DNA of 59,653 nucleotides, from contig CAKKTI010000069.1 in NCBI GenBank assembly GCA_920105805.1, positions 15,642 to 75,294 on the forward strand, given 5' to 3'. Origin of the DNA: Condylostoma magnum. Its lineage: Eukaryota > Ciliophora > Heterotrichea > Heterotrichida > Condylostomatidae. Position 1 is the first letter of the stretch, and each line of letters starts with the position of its first letter. This document shows positions 48,594-59,653 of the stretch, one piece after another. Under the pieces are notes generated by a model. That model saw only the letters and a list, made by a program, of their open reading frames with translations, made no database searches and had not been told where the DNA came from. The position numbers were made by a program, and so were the translations under genes.

Positions 48594-49295
48594 ATGACAG
48601 ACCTACGCAATGTCAAATAGAATAATAGAGTTTTCAACGTAAGAAATAGATAAACAAAAGTAGTGAGCTATCCTTACTCAGCTCCCAATGCTTAAAACCT
48701 CCGACAAAGCATAATCGGCCAGCCAATCAATCTTTAAATTCCATCAAAGAAGGATTTCACATTTGCATACAACACTCCTATCTAATAAAATACAAAATAC
48801 TCAGGGCTAAAAATAAATGGGAATTAAATATTAGGTATTAAGAACCAAGGATTAATACTTTAGTCTCCTTAATAGAACTATAAAAAAGTAATCATTCCTG
48901 AAATATTCTCACCTAGAGGTAAATTTTAGTCAAGTATCAGATCTAGGCTATCACAGCCTGTAACTCCTAAGGCAAAACATCCAATACCTTATTACAATAC
49001 ACCAAATCCTCAAAGAGATGATCCTTATGTCATTTTGTAGTAGTAAAATGAACTGAGAAGTAAAGTAAAAGAGTTTTAAATGGCATCGGCGGATAGTACG
49101 AGGAAATATTACTACGGAAATCAAGATATGAAGGATAATGAAGAGTTTCCTCCTTTGCTAAATCCTTTTAAACTAGGGGCGTATAATATACCTGCTAGAT
49201 AGAGAGATACTTAAAAGAAGTACTCTTAAGTTCATAAGTCATATGATGGTGCGTAAATGCTAAAGGAGACTGCTTATTTCAAGAACTTATTATGA
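48594..49295 (+). CDS. Pro/Gln/Tyr-rich unknown protein
   Basis: 233 residues, low-complexity, Pro, Gln, Asn, Tyr and Lys-rich ('SRLSQPVTPKAKHPIPYYNT', 'ILQQQNELRSKVKEF', 'GNQDMKDNEEFPPLLNPFKL'). No signal peptide or membrane segment; probably intrinsically disordered. The short tyrosine/proline motifs recall small microtubule-associated proteins of cilia, but I have no specific match. It ends at TGA 49293-49295; one TAA (Gln) lies only 12 codons before. Confidence 0.62.
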
Positions 49296-49398
49296 TTTGT
49301 TTAATTTTTTAACTTTTTTATAATTGTTTAAGCTGTAATAATCCTGTTTCTAGTATGTAATTATTCATTTTATATTCAGTCTCATTAATCACTTAAAA

Positions 49399-51435
49399 AT
49401 GTCTATAAGCTTCCTTATAAGTTTAATTTAAGCAGTATAAGCAGCAGATTATTTCATCAGTAACCAAGGAAAAGATACTAACGACGGTAGATCAATAACA
49501 ACTCCTTTGCTGTCTTTTGAATCAATAAATTCAATTGAACTAAACCCAGGAGATACAATCAATCTAAAGTCAGGCGATACATTCAAAGGTATGCTAAAGC
49601 CACGAGGAAAAGGTACACAAAAGCATCCAATAACAATACAAGAGTATGATGATGGGGAAAGACCAGTTATAGATGGAGCTGGTGAAGAAGCCGGGATTTT
49701 GCTACGAAGTGTTGATGGGTATATAATAAAGAATCTTGAAATAACAAACAACTCTACAAATTATACCAAAGCATAGACGGAAAGTGCTAATGGAGTTTTG
49801 TTTAAAATGTATTGGGGAAATGTTTTAAAGAGTTTTTACCTAGAGAATTTATACATACATGACATAGTTCCACCTGCTCCGTATGTAGGGGACTTTGGAT
49901 CTGTTATGAAAGGATATGGCATTAGAATAGCAGTTGTATCGAATTATAGAGGATATGTATAGGATTTAAGCATTAAGAACTGTGTTATTGAAAGTACTGC
50001 TTATCATGGAATTGAGATTAGCAGATTTAATCATTATGAAGCTGATGCTGGGTTTGGTGCAAATCATGATATCGTTATTGATAAGGTCAAGGTAAGTAAT
50101 GCAGGAGGAGCAAGTGTTTCTGTACTTAGTATGCAGAATTTGATGATAAAAAACTCGTAGTTTAATAACAATAATCAAGGTATTGAGCTCAAGTTAACAT
50201 CTGATTCTATTATTTAAAACTGCGAGGTAAATGAATCCAAATAAGGCCCTGGGATACTAATAGACTATAAAAACAGAAATAATATAGTATAATATAATCA
50301 ATTCACAGATAATGAACTAGGATTTGTGTAAATCTTAGCTGCAAATTATGACAATATTATAAGGTATAACACTTACCATCAGAATGCTTATACAGAGTAA
50401 AGTTAATATATACTGAAAGTTTCTCATATAAGCAAACATGATTCAAAGTGAAGTCCTGTTTTATACCAAGAAAGTAAATAGAATGAAATATACAACAATT
50501 CATTACTACTGAGAGGAAACTGGCTTATAGAATTTGACGTTAGAACCCGAGACAATTAGTTCTTCAACAATATCATAATGGGCTTTGACAAAATAGACTT
50601 TTATGACAAAGGCCAAAATAATTACTATGATTTCAACCTTTGGTTTCCTTTACCCCCTGATAATCTACTAGGCAAACACGATTAATTAGAAGATAACAGA
50701 TACAATAACATATATCCCCTACCCCCAATGTCAATTGCCGTAAACAACGGAAAATTAGTAGAAAACATGGGCAATTACGATATAAGAGGAAATAACTTAG
50801 AACTGTAATTACCAATTGATATAGGAGCAAGTGAGAATTTCACTTTAAGGCCAGTGGTGACTATAGAAAACTAGTAAACTCGTGAAAACTAAGTCGTAAT
50901 ATCCGCTAAAACTTAACAAGACTGTGAGCCTATAGAACAAGGAATTGTATACGGACTAGACCCTTACTCACTACTCCACCACGACATCAAGATTCAATCT
51001 GATGATCTACAAAACACTTTCTAGATAGTAGTAGCTCAGCTTAAGCCTGGACAGTATTTATACTACAGAGCATATGCTATAAACTAATACGGAGTAGGCT
51101 ATTCAATAAACAAACTAATAGCTATAGACAATGAATAGTAAGACCTTATACACACATTCCCTGTAGAAGATGAAATAACTGATTAAGTCAGCTTAACAGG
51201 ATAAGTGGTAGACTAGGATTTAGAGTACTACGAATCAGGAATTGTGTATGGATATACAGAGAACCCGGTATACTCCAACTTCTCATATCCCAACAAAATG
51301 AAAAACAATCTCAGACTAATCGAAGTGACTATGAGCAATCTGCAGCCCAATACAACTTATTACTACAGAGCCTATGCAATCCACGACGGTATAGTTCTAT
51401 ACGGAAAAACCCTACAATTTACGACAAAGGGCTAA
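49399..51435 (+). CDS. Secreted right-handed beta-helix protein with Fn3-like C-terminus
   Basis: 678 residues. Signal peptide 'MSISFLISLIQAVQA' followed by 'ADYFISNQGKDTNDGRS', a start typical of bacterial-style pectate-lyase/parallel beta-helix proteins. Residues ~35-400 carry the helix coils ('SIELNPGDTINLKSGDTFKG', 'YGIRIAVVSNY', 'IKNCVIESTAYHGIEISRF', 'GIELKLTSDSIIQNC'). From about 480 two beta-sandwich repeats appear, each with a 'YYYRAYAI' / 'YLYYRAYAINQYGVGY' strand and a 'GIVYG' strand, similar to Fn3-like repeats. Possible role: cell-wall polysaccharide binding or digestion, or a surface coat; no catalytic residues assigned. The bacterial flavour suggests ancient transfer. TGA encodes Trp in 'DSKWSP'. 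Stop TAA, 26 bp from the convergent gene. Confidence 0.78.
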
Positions 51436-51461
51436 AAATTAGTATAAGTTCATAATGTTTT

Positions 51462-54400
51462 TTAAAATGAGTCTAATAATATGATAGCCTCTAAAATCAA
51501 GCCTTCTAACGCATAATCCGCCATGTCTAACTTAACTTGAGTTTCTTCCAGCTCATATTCGATCCAAATCTAATCATTTTCTAAAACCTCATTGGCAAGA
51601 AGACTTGCTAACCTTTCTTCTCTTATATGCTGGACGGCTTCCTCATCTACTTGTCCATTTTCCAACAACTGACTTTATGTAGGGATTTTTCCAGATTGAG
51701 TAAAACTCATTTGTATTACAGTTTCAGTTACTTCTCCTATAATTGAGTCATAGTCTAACTAATGCCCAAGCTCCCTCTGCTTCTGTGACCAGATTAAAGG
51801 CATACCATTTATCCCGTATGGCCTGTAGTAGTGAAGAAGGTTGTTTATAGTGTCAAATAGCATTTTGTTGTGTATGTGTTCAGCTTCGGATAAAAAATGA
51901 CAGTCTTGTTGCTCATTTGCTAGTTCCCTTCTGTTTTCTATCTCAAGGTATAAGTCAACTGGCAGGATTTCAGGGAGGATGGGAGGGTAGTGAGGCAGGA
52001 TTTCATTTTCTTACAGTAGTTAGATTATTTCCAGCTGATTTTAGTATAAAGGAACACTCAGTTGATCTAATAAGTCTTTATAGTGGTATAGTACTTATAT
52101 AAGTAATTCCTAAGTGTAGTTTTATACAGCTATGTAATCTGTGCGAGACTAGATCTCTGGTTTTATTGGTATTGAGAGACTTGTAACCATGTTCCGTAGA
52201 TTTGTGGGAGGTTAGTTATTATAGTAGCTTTGCTCAACTATTTCATTCAGTATTCAGGTAAGAATATCCTCGGATAGTTGTACAAAGCTAGTGGGGTTGA
52301 ACTCAACAGTTGTTTATATTTCCCCTGATAGCTCATCTAGCTACCCTCCAATCTGCTGAACTTGATCAAAAGAATCAGACTCACTGGACCCTGGAGACAC
52401 ACCACTCTCTACAAATATGTTTTACTTCTCTAATGGATTAAAGGACTGTATCATCAGCTATTCGTCCTTAGTAAATAAAAAATTATGTATAGGACTTATT
52501 TCTACATTGGGAATAAACTGATCGAAGTTATCAGAGCCCTCGTCGAATGTTTGGTGATTTGAAGATATGCTTTGCTTGTCAGATTGATTTAAGTTTATCA
52601 TAAAATCACTGTGATGTTGCTCTGAGTTTTCATCAGATTTTTAAGAATCCTCAAATATGATTTACTTCTCTGCTTAATCTGCACTTGATACTTCAGATGC
52701 ATCGATTTCCGAGGTATCTATAAACTCTTCTAAATCTACTTATAAATAGTCCTCGTCAGACTCAAAAAAGTTGCTATCATCTGCTAAGTCCTTCTATAAT
52801 TGCTTTATTTCGTCTAATTACTCCCATCTTCTATTCATCTCATCGTAACTAAAGCTATCCTCGTCTTAAATCTCTAATTCTACTACAGGAAGCTATAAAA
52901 TATTGTAGGTAAAAGCTTCTATGGAGTATTGGCTTAGAATACTTACAATTTAATCAAACTCCTCCTCTTCCTCCTAGTTAAACACATTCTCATACTCAAA
53001 GACCTGTAAATCTTATACATCTGAGTCAGTTGAGACGAATTGATTCGATTGCCCGGGCTGTGAGTGAAATGATATAATACCATGAGTATTACTGTAGTCG
53101 GAGTACAGCGATGAGATGTCCTATAGTTTCTACTACAGTGAATCATTCTACTATAAATTATTGAAATGATCGCCAAATGCATCTTAATTCTAATCAGTCG
53201 GAAAATGAAGTGAGAATTGTCTGTCCTGATAGTCCTCAATAGAAAAGCTGGTTGCATTCTAGTCAATTCGATCAACCAATGCATCGGTATCCTCATCTGA
53301 CTCCTCCAGCATTATGTCATTAATCATATGGTTTTTCTCCTCAATCAAGTCGAAGAATTTCTAGTAGTGCTCGTCAATGAAATTGCGTATAAGGTATCTA
53401 ATATCCTGGCCGTTCTACTACATCTCAAATATCTTCTCTATTTTCCCTAAGTCCTTACTTCTCATATTCTCAAGCTCCATTTGTTGCTCGTCATACAGCT
53501 AATTCTAAAACTCTAATAATTACTGTATTTTTTACTCCTTATCCTCAACTTAAGCAGACTCTAGCATTAACTCATACTCTTTCTCTTTAATCTGCTAAAT
53601 TTACTTCTTATACCATCATTGCCTTCAAAACCTTTGTATTTTAATAACAGCTAATTCCTTGAAGTGTATACCGAATTCCTCATTGGATCTGTTTGCAGTG
53701 TCTATTCTTTATCTGAGATCATTTAACTTCTAGCGAATTTCAGTCTTTTTGGCCTTTAGTTCCTGACTTGTCCCCATAACAAGGTCGTTGTTGACTAAAC
53801 TTCCACTAGAGTACTCGTAGTAGTTATGTGAGCTGTATAGTTGCTTATTGGAATTTGAGTTATTTGTAAAGGCTAAAGGCTCTAGCAACCTATTACGTTG
53901 CTGTATTATATCATGTATTGTATTTGTACTGTTGCCCTAGTGATTATCAGAGGTCTAATCATCAAGTTTGCTAAAAAACATGCATTAACGCCCTCCTTTA
54001 GTAGAAATTGAATTAGAGTCTTAGAGTATATCGCCCTTTTGCATAATATTCATCACTTCTAAATCATCTGAATTTGAGTACACTTGATTTCTCGACTACA
54101 CTCTAGCTTTCTTCTATTTACATTTCTTCTTTTTGAATTTGTTTACATATTTCTTATTAAACAGTTCTAATTTTTTCAATTAAGACTGTCTCTATGCCTC
54201 TTTTGCTTATTCCTTCAATATCAAATTTTCTTAAGTTTGCTTTAATCTTTTTTTCTATGTCTTCATGTAACTTTTGACCTTAGAGCTTGATTATCTTGGT
54301 GATTTTCTGTCAGATAAAGCTTGCTTACTCTCTTATAATCTGTCTTCTTTTCTGACTTTTGTCCTTATAGTAATTCTAGGGGAAGGCAAGGCTAAGTACT

Positions 54401-55220
54401 TTTTCTTTTTCTACTTAAAATTTTTAATTTCTGCAACTTACTGTTTAATCGTCTGTTCAAATTACCCGTTAATCCTTCTCTCATCAGCTCCTCAGGCAGC
54501 AGCCGGCCTAAATGACTTCGATTTGATTTTTGCTCTATTTTCTAACCTAATCTTCCTATTTTATAGCTCAAGCCTCTCCCTTTACTAACTCTTCAAAATC
54601 CTATCTTAAAGTTTCTGCCTCTACTTATTCTCTTACATAAATTTATGCTTTTTCAATGTTTCCTTTATAAACCTGTCTACTTACTTCCTTTTATCAATTT
54701 TTTCATGTAATGATTCACTATTATCTCTGGGCAACGGTGGACTTTAATTATTGTTAAGTCTTGACTGCATTTTACCGACACTTCTCACCTTTCTAACCAA
54801 CGACGGTGTATTGAACCCAGGCTCAGGTGTATTGAATTTTGGTATTTTAACGTCGAATTTATAAGCCATTTCGTTTGCAGAGGACTGCATGACAGGCTCT
54901 GGTGTTTTAAAGCCTATTTTTTTGAAATTCTTTTTGCTTTGCTTGATCCTTTCCCCAAAGCCTAAAGGAGATTTTGGTGATCCGACTCTTTTAGGCTTAT
55001 CAAATGGAATTGGAATTGGGTATTTAGGGGAGTCTAAGTTCTGTAGTACTTGGAACTCTTATTAAATTTTCCTTCCAGCTGCGACTGGGGCAGAGGGTGG
55101 GCGAGTGGAAAGGGTTGACCTGAATGTGTCGTCTGGGGAATATATCGTTTTGGATAGAATAGAAATTGGGGGCTTTCCCTACAGTGTAGTATCCCCGTGC
55201 AGGAATACAATTTAACTCAT
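51462..55220 (-). CDS. Large acidic IQ-motif / coiled-coil protein
   Basis: 1252 residues. N-terminal ~200 are Pro/Ser/Lys-rich and disordered ('SPKYPIPIPFDKPKRVGSPK'). A basic coiled coil lies at ~190-420, an IQ-like calmodulin-binding motif near 530 ('AVIKIQRFWRQWWYKKQ'), then coiled coil and very acidic Glu/Asp/Gln/Ser-rich sequence to ~1000. The C-terminal ~150 are globular-helical ('RRELANEQQDCHFLSEAEHI', 'GYDSIIGEVTE'-like 'LDYDSIIGEVTETVI', 'ERLASLLANEVLENDQIW'), reminiscent of DUF4378/CEP350-type ends, but not firmly assigned. Plausible cytoskeletal or centrosomal scaffold. TGA encodes Trp at 'PAAAWGAD' and 'DILTWILNEI'. It ends at TAA 51464-51462. Confidence 0.7.
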
Positions 55221-55423
55221 TTTGAATATTGATTAAAAAGTGATGATAAAGTCGGAGGAATTGGAAGAAAGAGGCAGGAGGTTGGTATATGGAGGGGATT
55301 AGGAGGGAGAGTTGGTGGGAATATTCAGATTTTAGTAGTTTTTATTGAAGTAGTGGGTTATTTAAATGATAATTAATAGCCTTTACTATCCCAAATCCTC
55401 TAAAACTAGTAAATATTATAAAA

Positions 55424-56578
55424 ATGGAGTGTCCAATCTGTTTGGAGGACTTTAACCGTGGAGATTAGCAGCCAATGGTACTCAACTGCGGCCACTCTCT
55501 ATGCAAGCAATGCTTGCGTTCACTAAGCCAGTAAAGAAACAACATCTTCTGTCCAATAGATAGAATACAAGACAGAAGATAATTCGACTAAATTGGAGTT
55601 AATTGGCAGTTCTTAGAGTTAATGGAATCAATACAAAAATAAGAGCAATAGCTGTAAAAGAAAGGCAAAAAGAAAGGGAAACAGCAAAGAGCCAGCTTGG
55701 TAAGAAAAGCTACTAAGTAATGAAACAGTCACATTTAAGTATAAATCTTAGAACACCCTTCACAGCCAGAGCCTTAGCCTGATCCAATAATGCAAGAATT
55801 TCTTAACCAGATGCCTGATGTTCTGGTATAGACCGTTAGATACTTTGATCCAAACAGCAATAGAGTGTTTATTCATCACCCAGTAATACAGCATGAGGAA
55901 CAAATACATAAACCTCAACTTAATCAAGGAGAAGGAGCTGTATGTGTTTAAAGGGAAAATGAAGACCTGTTTATTATAGGAGGGGGAAAATGCCAAGTTG
56001 TTAATAAATTCAAGAAAATTTTCGACTTACCTAAACCTTCAGATGACCCTGATAGGCAATACCCAGGAGTAGCTGCATTTGATATCTATTTCTTTATCTT
56101 TGGAGGGTTGTCGGCTAGCACTTAGACTGCCCTTTCCTCGTGTTTTAAGTATGATAGAGGAAGATGGGAAATTATTTAGGATTTGCCTGTTCCCATGCAT
56201 AGTTTTGGGACGTTTATTTAGAATAATGAAATATATCTTGCTCCGGGAACTGTTAATGAATAAACTCATAATATTGTTTATGTATATGATATACAGAGCA
56301 ATTCTTATAGAGAGCTGAATTTTGGGTTTAAGTAAACTGTTTCAAGATTCTCTGTTATTTTTGTACTTCCTAATGAAATATTAGTGCATTTGATAGATAA
56401 TTTTGCTTGTATTTATTAGGATGGAGTGATGATAATAGAGTAGGAAATATTACCTAATTATTAGCTTTTATTCAATCCTTTATATGGGAATAAAACTATT
56501 TATTACGCAGATTATAATAATTTTAAGAGATTTGATATTGCATGCATAAATTCAAGCATTCTAAGATATCTAAAATAG
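55424..56578 (+). CDS. RING finger protein with kelch-like C-terminal repeats
   Basis: 384 residues. A RING opens the protein: 'MECPICLEDFN', 'LNCGHSLCKQCLRSL', 'IFCPID' (2-48). A basic Lys/Gln linker (75-110) follows, and from ~190 there are kelch/beta-propeller-like strands: 'GVAAFDIYFFIFGGLSAS', 'ALSSCFKYDRGRWEIIQDLP', 'PMHSFGTFIQNNEIYLAPGT', 'NIVYVYDIQSNSYREL'. A RING plus propeller suggests a substrate-recognising ubiquitin ligase. The RING is a sister type to that of the RING-WWE gene at 40.5 kb. It ends at TAG-TAA (56576-56581), with TGA two codons later. The 203-bp upstream spacer (55221-55423) is partly purine-rich, with a tiny open frame from 55243 that I do not call a gene. Confidence 0.8.
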
Positions 56579-57130
56579 TAAAGTTGATTTAAAAATTGTA
56601 GAGTTTTGTTCTAATATATATATCAGTTTAAACTATTATAATTTTATTCTCTGTTCTATGCAATCTCTAGTAAATGTGTGTTTACTATCTATTTGCTAAA
56701 GCTAATATTGAGAAAAGTAAATTCCTATATAAATCAATAAATTATTCTTACAGTTGACATTTTTTATAGATTTAGAGGACTCTTTATTGGCAGACAAATT
56801 TAGCATATAGATTAATAGAAACTAAGGTTCAATTAGTTAAAAGCTTAGTATTCATTAAGTCAATGTTATTTTTAGCAAAGTATAATTCGAATATTTATAC
56901 ATCCTCTAGCTAAGACTTTAAATAATGACTAAATGTATCACTTATGTATCGCCTGTGCTGGAAATAATGTAAAATTTGATTATTATATTTTACCCTAAAT
57001 ATATAATTACTATTATCTACTGGTCTATCATTTATGGTATACAGCATCTAAAAGAGCATTAAACAACTATTCACTGATGCTTATTACAAATGGCTTTCTA
57101 ATAAAAATAGCATTAATTCACAAAAATAAA
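56579..57130. other. AT-rich spacer
   Basis: About 550 bp of AT-rich sequence upstream of the last gene. No frame with protein character, no repeat or RNA gene recognised. Confidence 0.5.
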
Positions 57131-59653
57131 ATGGTATTGATTATATTACTCTACAACGCTTTTGGGATATTTTACACAGTAAATACCGGTGATTAAGCGT
57201 TTACATACTTTTCTGAAAATGAGTCTTCAAGTCAGTATGACTCAATAGAAATAGACTATACATTTGGTACATAAATAAATCAATAAGGACTTTACGCAAA
57301 AGATCCAGACCAATACAATTATGGCCTTTCTTTCTGATTCTTCCCGCATTATTCTGAACAATATCAATTAATTTTTGCAGTATCAGACAACCAGCTAGAT
57401 ATTATAGGCAACTACCTAGGAATTTTCATAAATTCTAGCCAGGATTAACTAAAACTAGAATACCAAAACGGCCTTAATTCTGTAACAGTGAATCAAACTA
57501 ATCAATAAGGAATCAAAAGACGGTGGCTAAATGTAGTAGTAAGTATTGACTACCAGAATAACTTGATATACCTGTTTTCAGCACTAGATTACAATAATAT
57601 ATGGGAAGATTCATAGGTAATCTAATAAGACTCAGCACTGTTAAAAACTGGGAACTTTTTACTAGTTGGAGGCAGTTAAACTCATTTTTATGATGGTAGA
57701 ATCATGTAGTTAAAGATACTAAAAAATGATTGCATATTTGACTAAGCACATTACACTTATTACTTGTAGTTTCATTACATAGGTATAGGAGCGTAGTCAA
57801 AATATATTTACCTTCAAACATATTACAGCTTCTCCTTATAAACTAGACAACATAATTAAAATACCTATGATTCTAATATCACCAAAAATCTTTAACAGGA
57901 ATACAATGACGTATTTGTAATAGGAGTAAATATTAGCGGATCTACTGTTACTCCATGGGAAATTAAGCTTATTGAGCATGATACAAGCACTGAATAAATT
58001 AAAATACTAGTATAAGATGAAAGTAATATTATAGTTTATATAAGAGGAGCTCAGGTCTGCCATTTTGTAGTAACATATACTTTAAAACATCTTTTTGACG
58101 CTATTTTTGATTTTGCTAACTCATAAATCACAATTAAAGCAAATTTATATCCTTCATATAATTCTGAAGTGTTCTCTATTGATCCAGCCCTAAATATACC
58201 GGACACAAGCTATGATATTCAATACCAAAACAGCAATACTGATTTTGATTTAATGCTTTTATATGTATCATACCAAGAATTAACCTTCTAGTCAAGTTGG
58301 CAAGAATATGATGTAATAAATGAACTTACTCTTTAATAATACGAAGATTAAACTGACATATGGGAACCAGTAGAAAACTATTGTGGGGGTTGTCATCCTT
58401 ATTGTGACTACTGTGAAGATATTTCATAAATGTGCTAAGATTGTGATGCAACTACTGTTAATGGAACATTGGAGCTGTCTAAATGCTATTTTAGTTAGTT
58501 TTACAATAACAACTTTATCTGTACTGATGCTACAGTTTTGTTTCAAGCTTATTTTAAGTTTAATTGCTCAAATCCTAAATTAAGTTATAACAAGTTAATA
58601 TTAGAAGTAGTTAGTCTGTAGCCAGATGCTGATTATTAATGTAGCAATAGTAAAGGATTTTATTTTGATATGAGCTATAAATTAAAGCTTATTAATATAG
58701 ATAGCTAGTATTTCGTGGAAGACTTGAACAAATTTTAAATCTCCCTTTGAGCCAGGCCTATGGATGTAGGATCGATTATAAGTTTCACCTCAGAGGAAGA
58801 TCCTACTGTTACTCAATGGAAATTGATATTTACTGATAACTAATTGCAAGACCGTATGTTTCTTAAAAGTATTTGGGTGTAATAGGGCTAAGAACATTAA
58901 ATAGAGTTTGAAATTTTTAAAGAACATATTAATAATATATCAAAAGATAGATACTTTTATTAGTATATTGTATTTCAAAGGTACTATGATGCAGGTAAAG
59001 CCTCTTATATCAATCAGTTGTGGTGTAATGATTAATTTTAAAACTAGGAGGTAGAGCCCATTACTTTTCCTAATTATAATTGGAATGTAGATATTGGACT
59101 GTTTTAAGGGTGATTAAAGAATTTAGATGTTTATTTGTATACAAGGAACTAATCAGACATACTATCCAAAGTAAACACCTCATGTTTGTATGGTCATTGT
59201 CTTTTTTGCCCCGAACCCACATGTATGGATCCATGCAATGAATTTGAAATGTATTGATCATACGTGGTATGCTATGAATGCCCAGATAATTGCTAAAGCT
59301 GTCCAGCTAGTGAAAATGAATGTAGTGTATGTAATGATACTTTTATACTAATCGATTCCTTATGCTATTGCCCAGTAAAACAGTATCCTCATAATCGATA
59401 GTGTCATAAATGCCCAGAGTATTGTTTAGCTTGTGAGTACATTAATGATAGAGTTTATTGCTCAGAGTGCGAAAATGATAAGATTTTGTTTGATGGAGAT
59501 TGTAATGAGTGTAATCACTTTACAGGATTCGGAGGATCTTTAGATCCTTTTGACTATGAATACCTAGTTAAAGATTTAAAGGACAAATGCTATGAGGTTT
59601 GTGGAGATGGTTATAATTTAGGCTAATAAGGATGTGATGATGGGAATGATATT
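57131..59653 (+). CDS. Cys-rich surface protein with ConA/LamG-like domains, C-terminus off window
   Basis: 841 codons to the right edge, no end reached. Signal peptide 'MVLIILLYNAFGIFYT'. A LamG/ConA-like beta-sandwich at ~30-200 ('YNYGLSFWFFPHYSEQYQLI', 'RRWLNVVVSIDYQNNLIYLF', 'DGRIMQLKIL'), then a Cys cluster near 415 ('YCGGCHPYCDYCEDISQMCQ'), a second sandwich at ~490-670, and from ~700 furin-like Cys repeats ('CPDNCQSCPASENECSVCND', 'CPEYCLACEYINDRVYCSEC') ending in 'GYNLGQQGCDDGND'. This is the common ciliate surface/secreted Cys-rich style and resembles the layout around residues 1445-1775 of the REJ-like protein, so the two may share ancestry. Role likely cell-surface recognition (inference). 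Confidence 0.78.

Noticed and set aside
55243-55336. Small purine-rich open frame in the divergent spacer
   Set aside because: About 30 codons with no family signal; composition alone explains it.

Overview
This window looks like macronuclear DNA of a ciliate that reads all three standard stop codons as amino acids. In most genes TAA and TAG fall at glutamine positions and TGA falls at conserved tryptophans: the WD40 'LWDL' motif, two Trp sites of an eIF4E, and the RING 'CIQSW' position. The same three codons also end genes. Tail-to-tail neighbours would overlap in antisense by tens to hundreds of bases if only TGA terminated, so I infer that TAA, TAG and TGA each act as both sense and stop. 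That is the Condylostoma-type nuclear code (NCBI table 28), so a heterotrich close to Condylostoma is my best guess. A karyorelict with an ambiguous TGA (table 27) is the main alternative. Composition is AT-rich, genes have almost no introns (one 16-nt candidate), and most spacers are 3-150 bp. CDS ends given here are inferred from neighbours and domain ends, because no stop codon is decisive by itself.

Layout. 1-21 kb is a dense, two-strand housekeeping and cytoskeletal block: MG-domain giant protein (partial), degenerate arginase, adenylate-kinase/SPEF2-like axonemal protein, polo-like kinase, coiled-coil protein, TLC membrane protein, a phage-type conserved protein, RING-H2 protein, membrane-anchored coiled-coil protein, CEP78-like LRR protein, several unknown or coiled-coil proteins, a cyclic-nucleotide-binding protein, eIF4E2/4EHP, a coiled-coil protein, and a double ubiquitin-like protein. 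21.4-29.3 kb is one secreted giant made of about 37 LNR (Notch/Lin12) modules and 8 jacalin-like lectin domains. 31.7-40.5 kb is a 2942-residue REJ-like surface protein with C-terminal membrane segments, followed 12 bp later by a RING-WWE ubiquitin ligase.

42.3-47.7 kb, with an outlier at 30.3-31 kb, is a WD40 gene-family region: a double-propeller gene with seven exactly 126-bp repeats, an inverted single-propeller paralogue, two decayed copies and an ABC-transporter remnant in AT-rich spacers. 48-59.7 kb returns to dense genes: two small proteins, a secreted beta-helix protein, a large acidic IQ-motif protein, a RING/kelch-like protein and a second Cys-rich surface protein running off the end. 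I saw no viral or retroelement copies, tRNAs, rRNAs, telomeres or CRISPR arrays.
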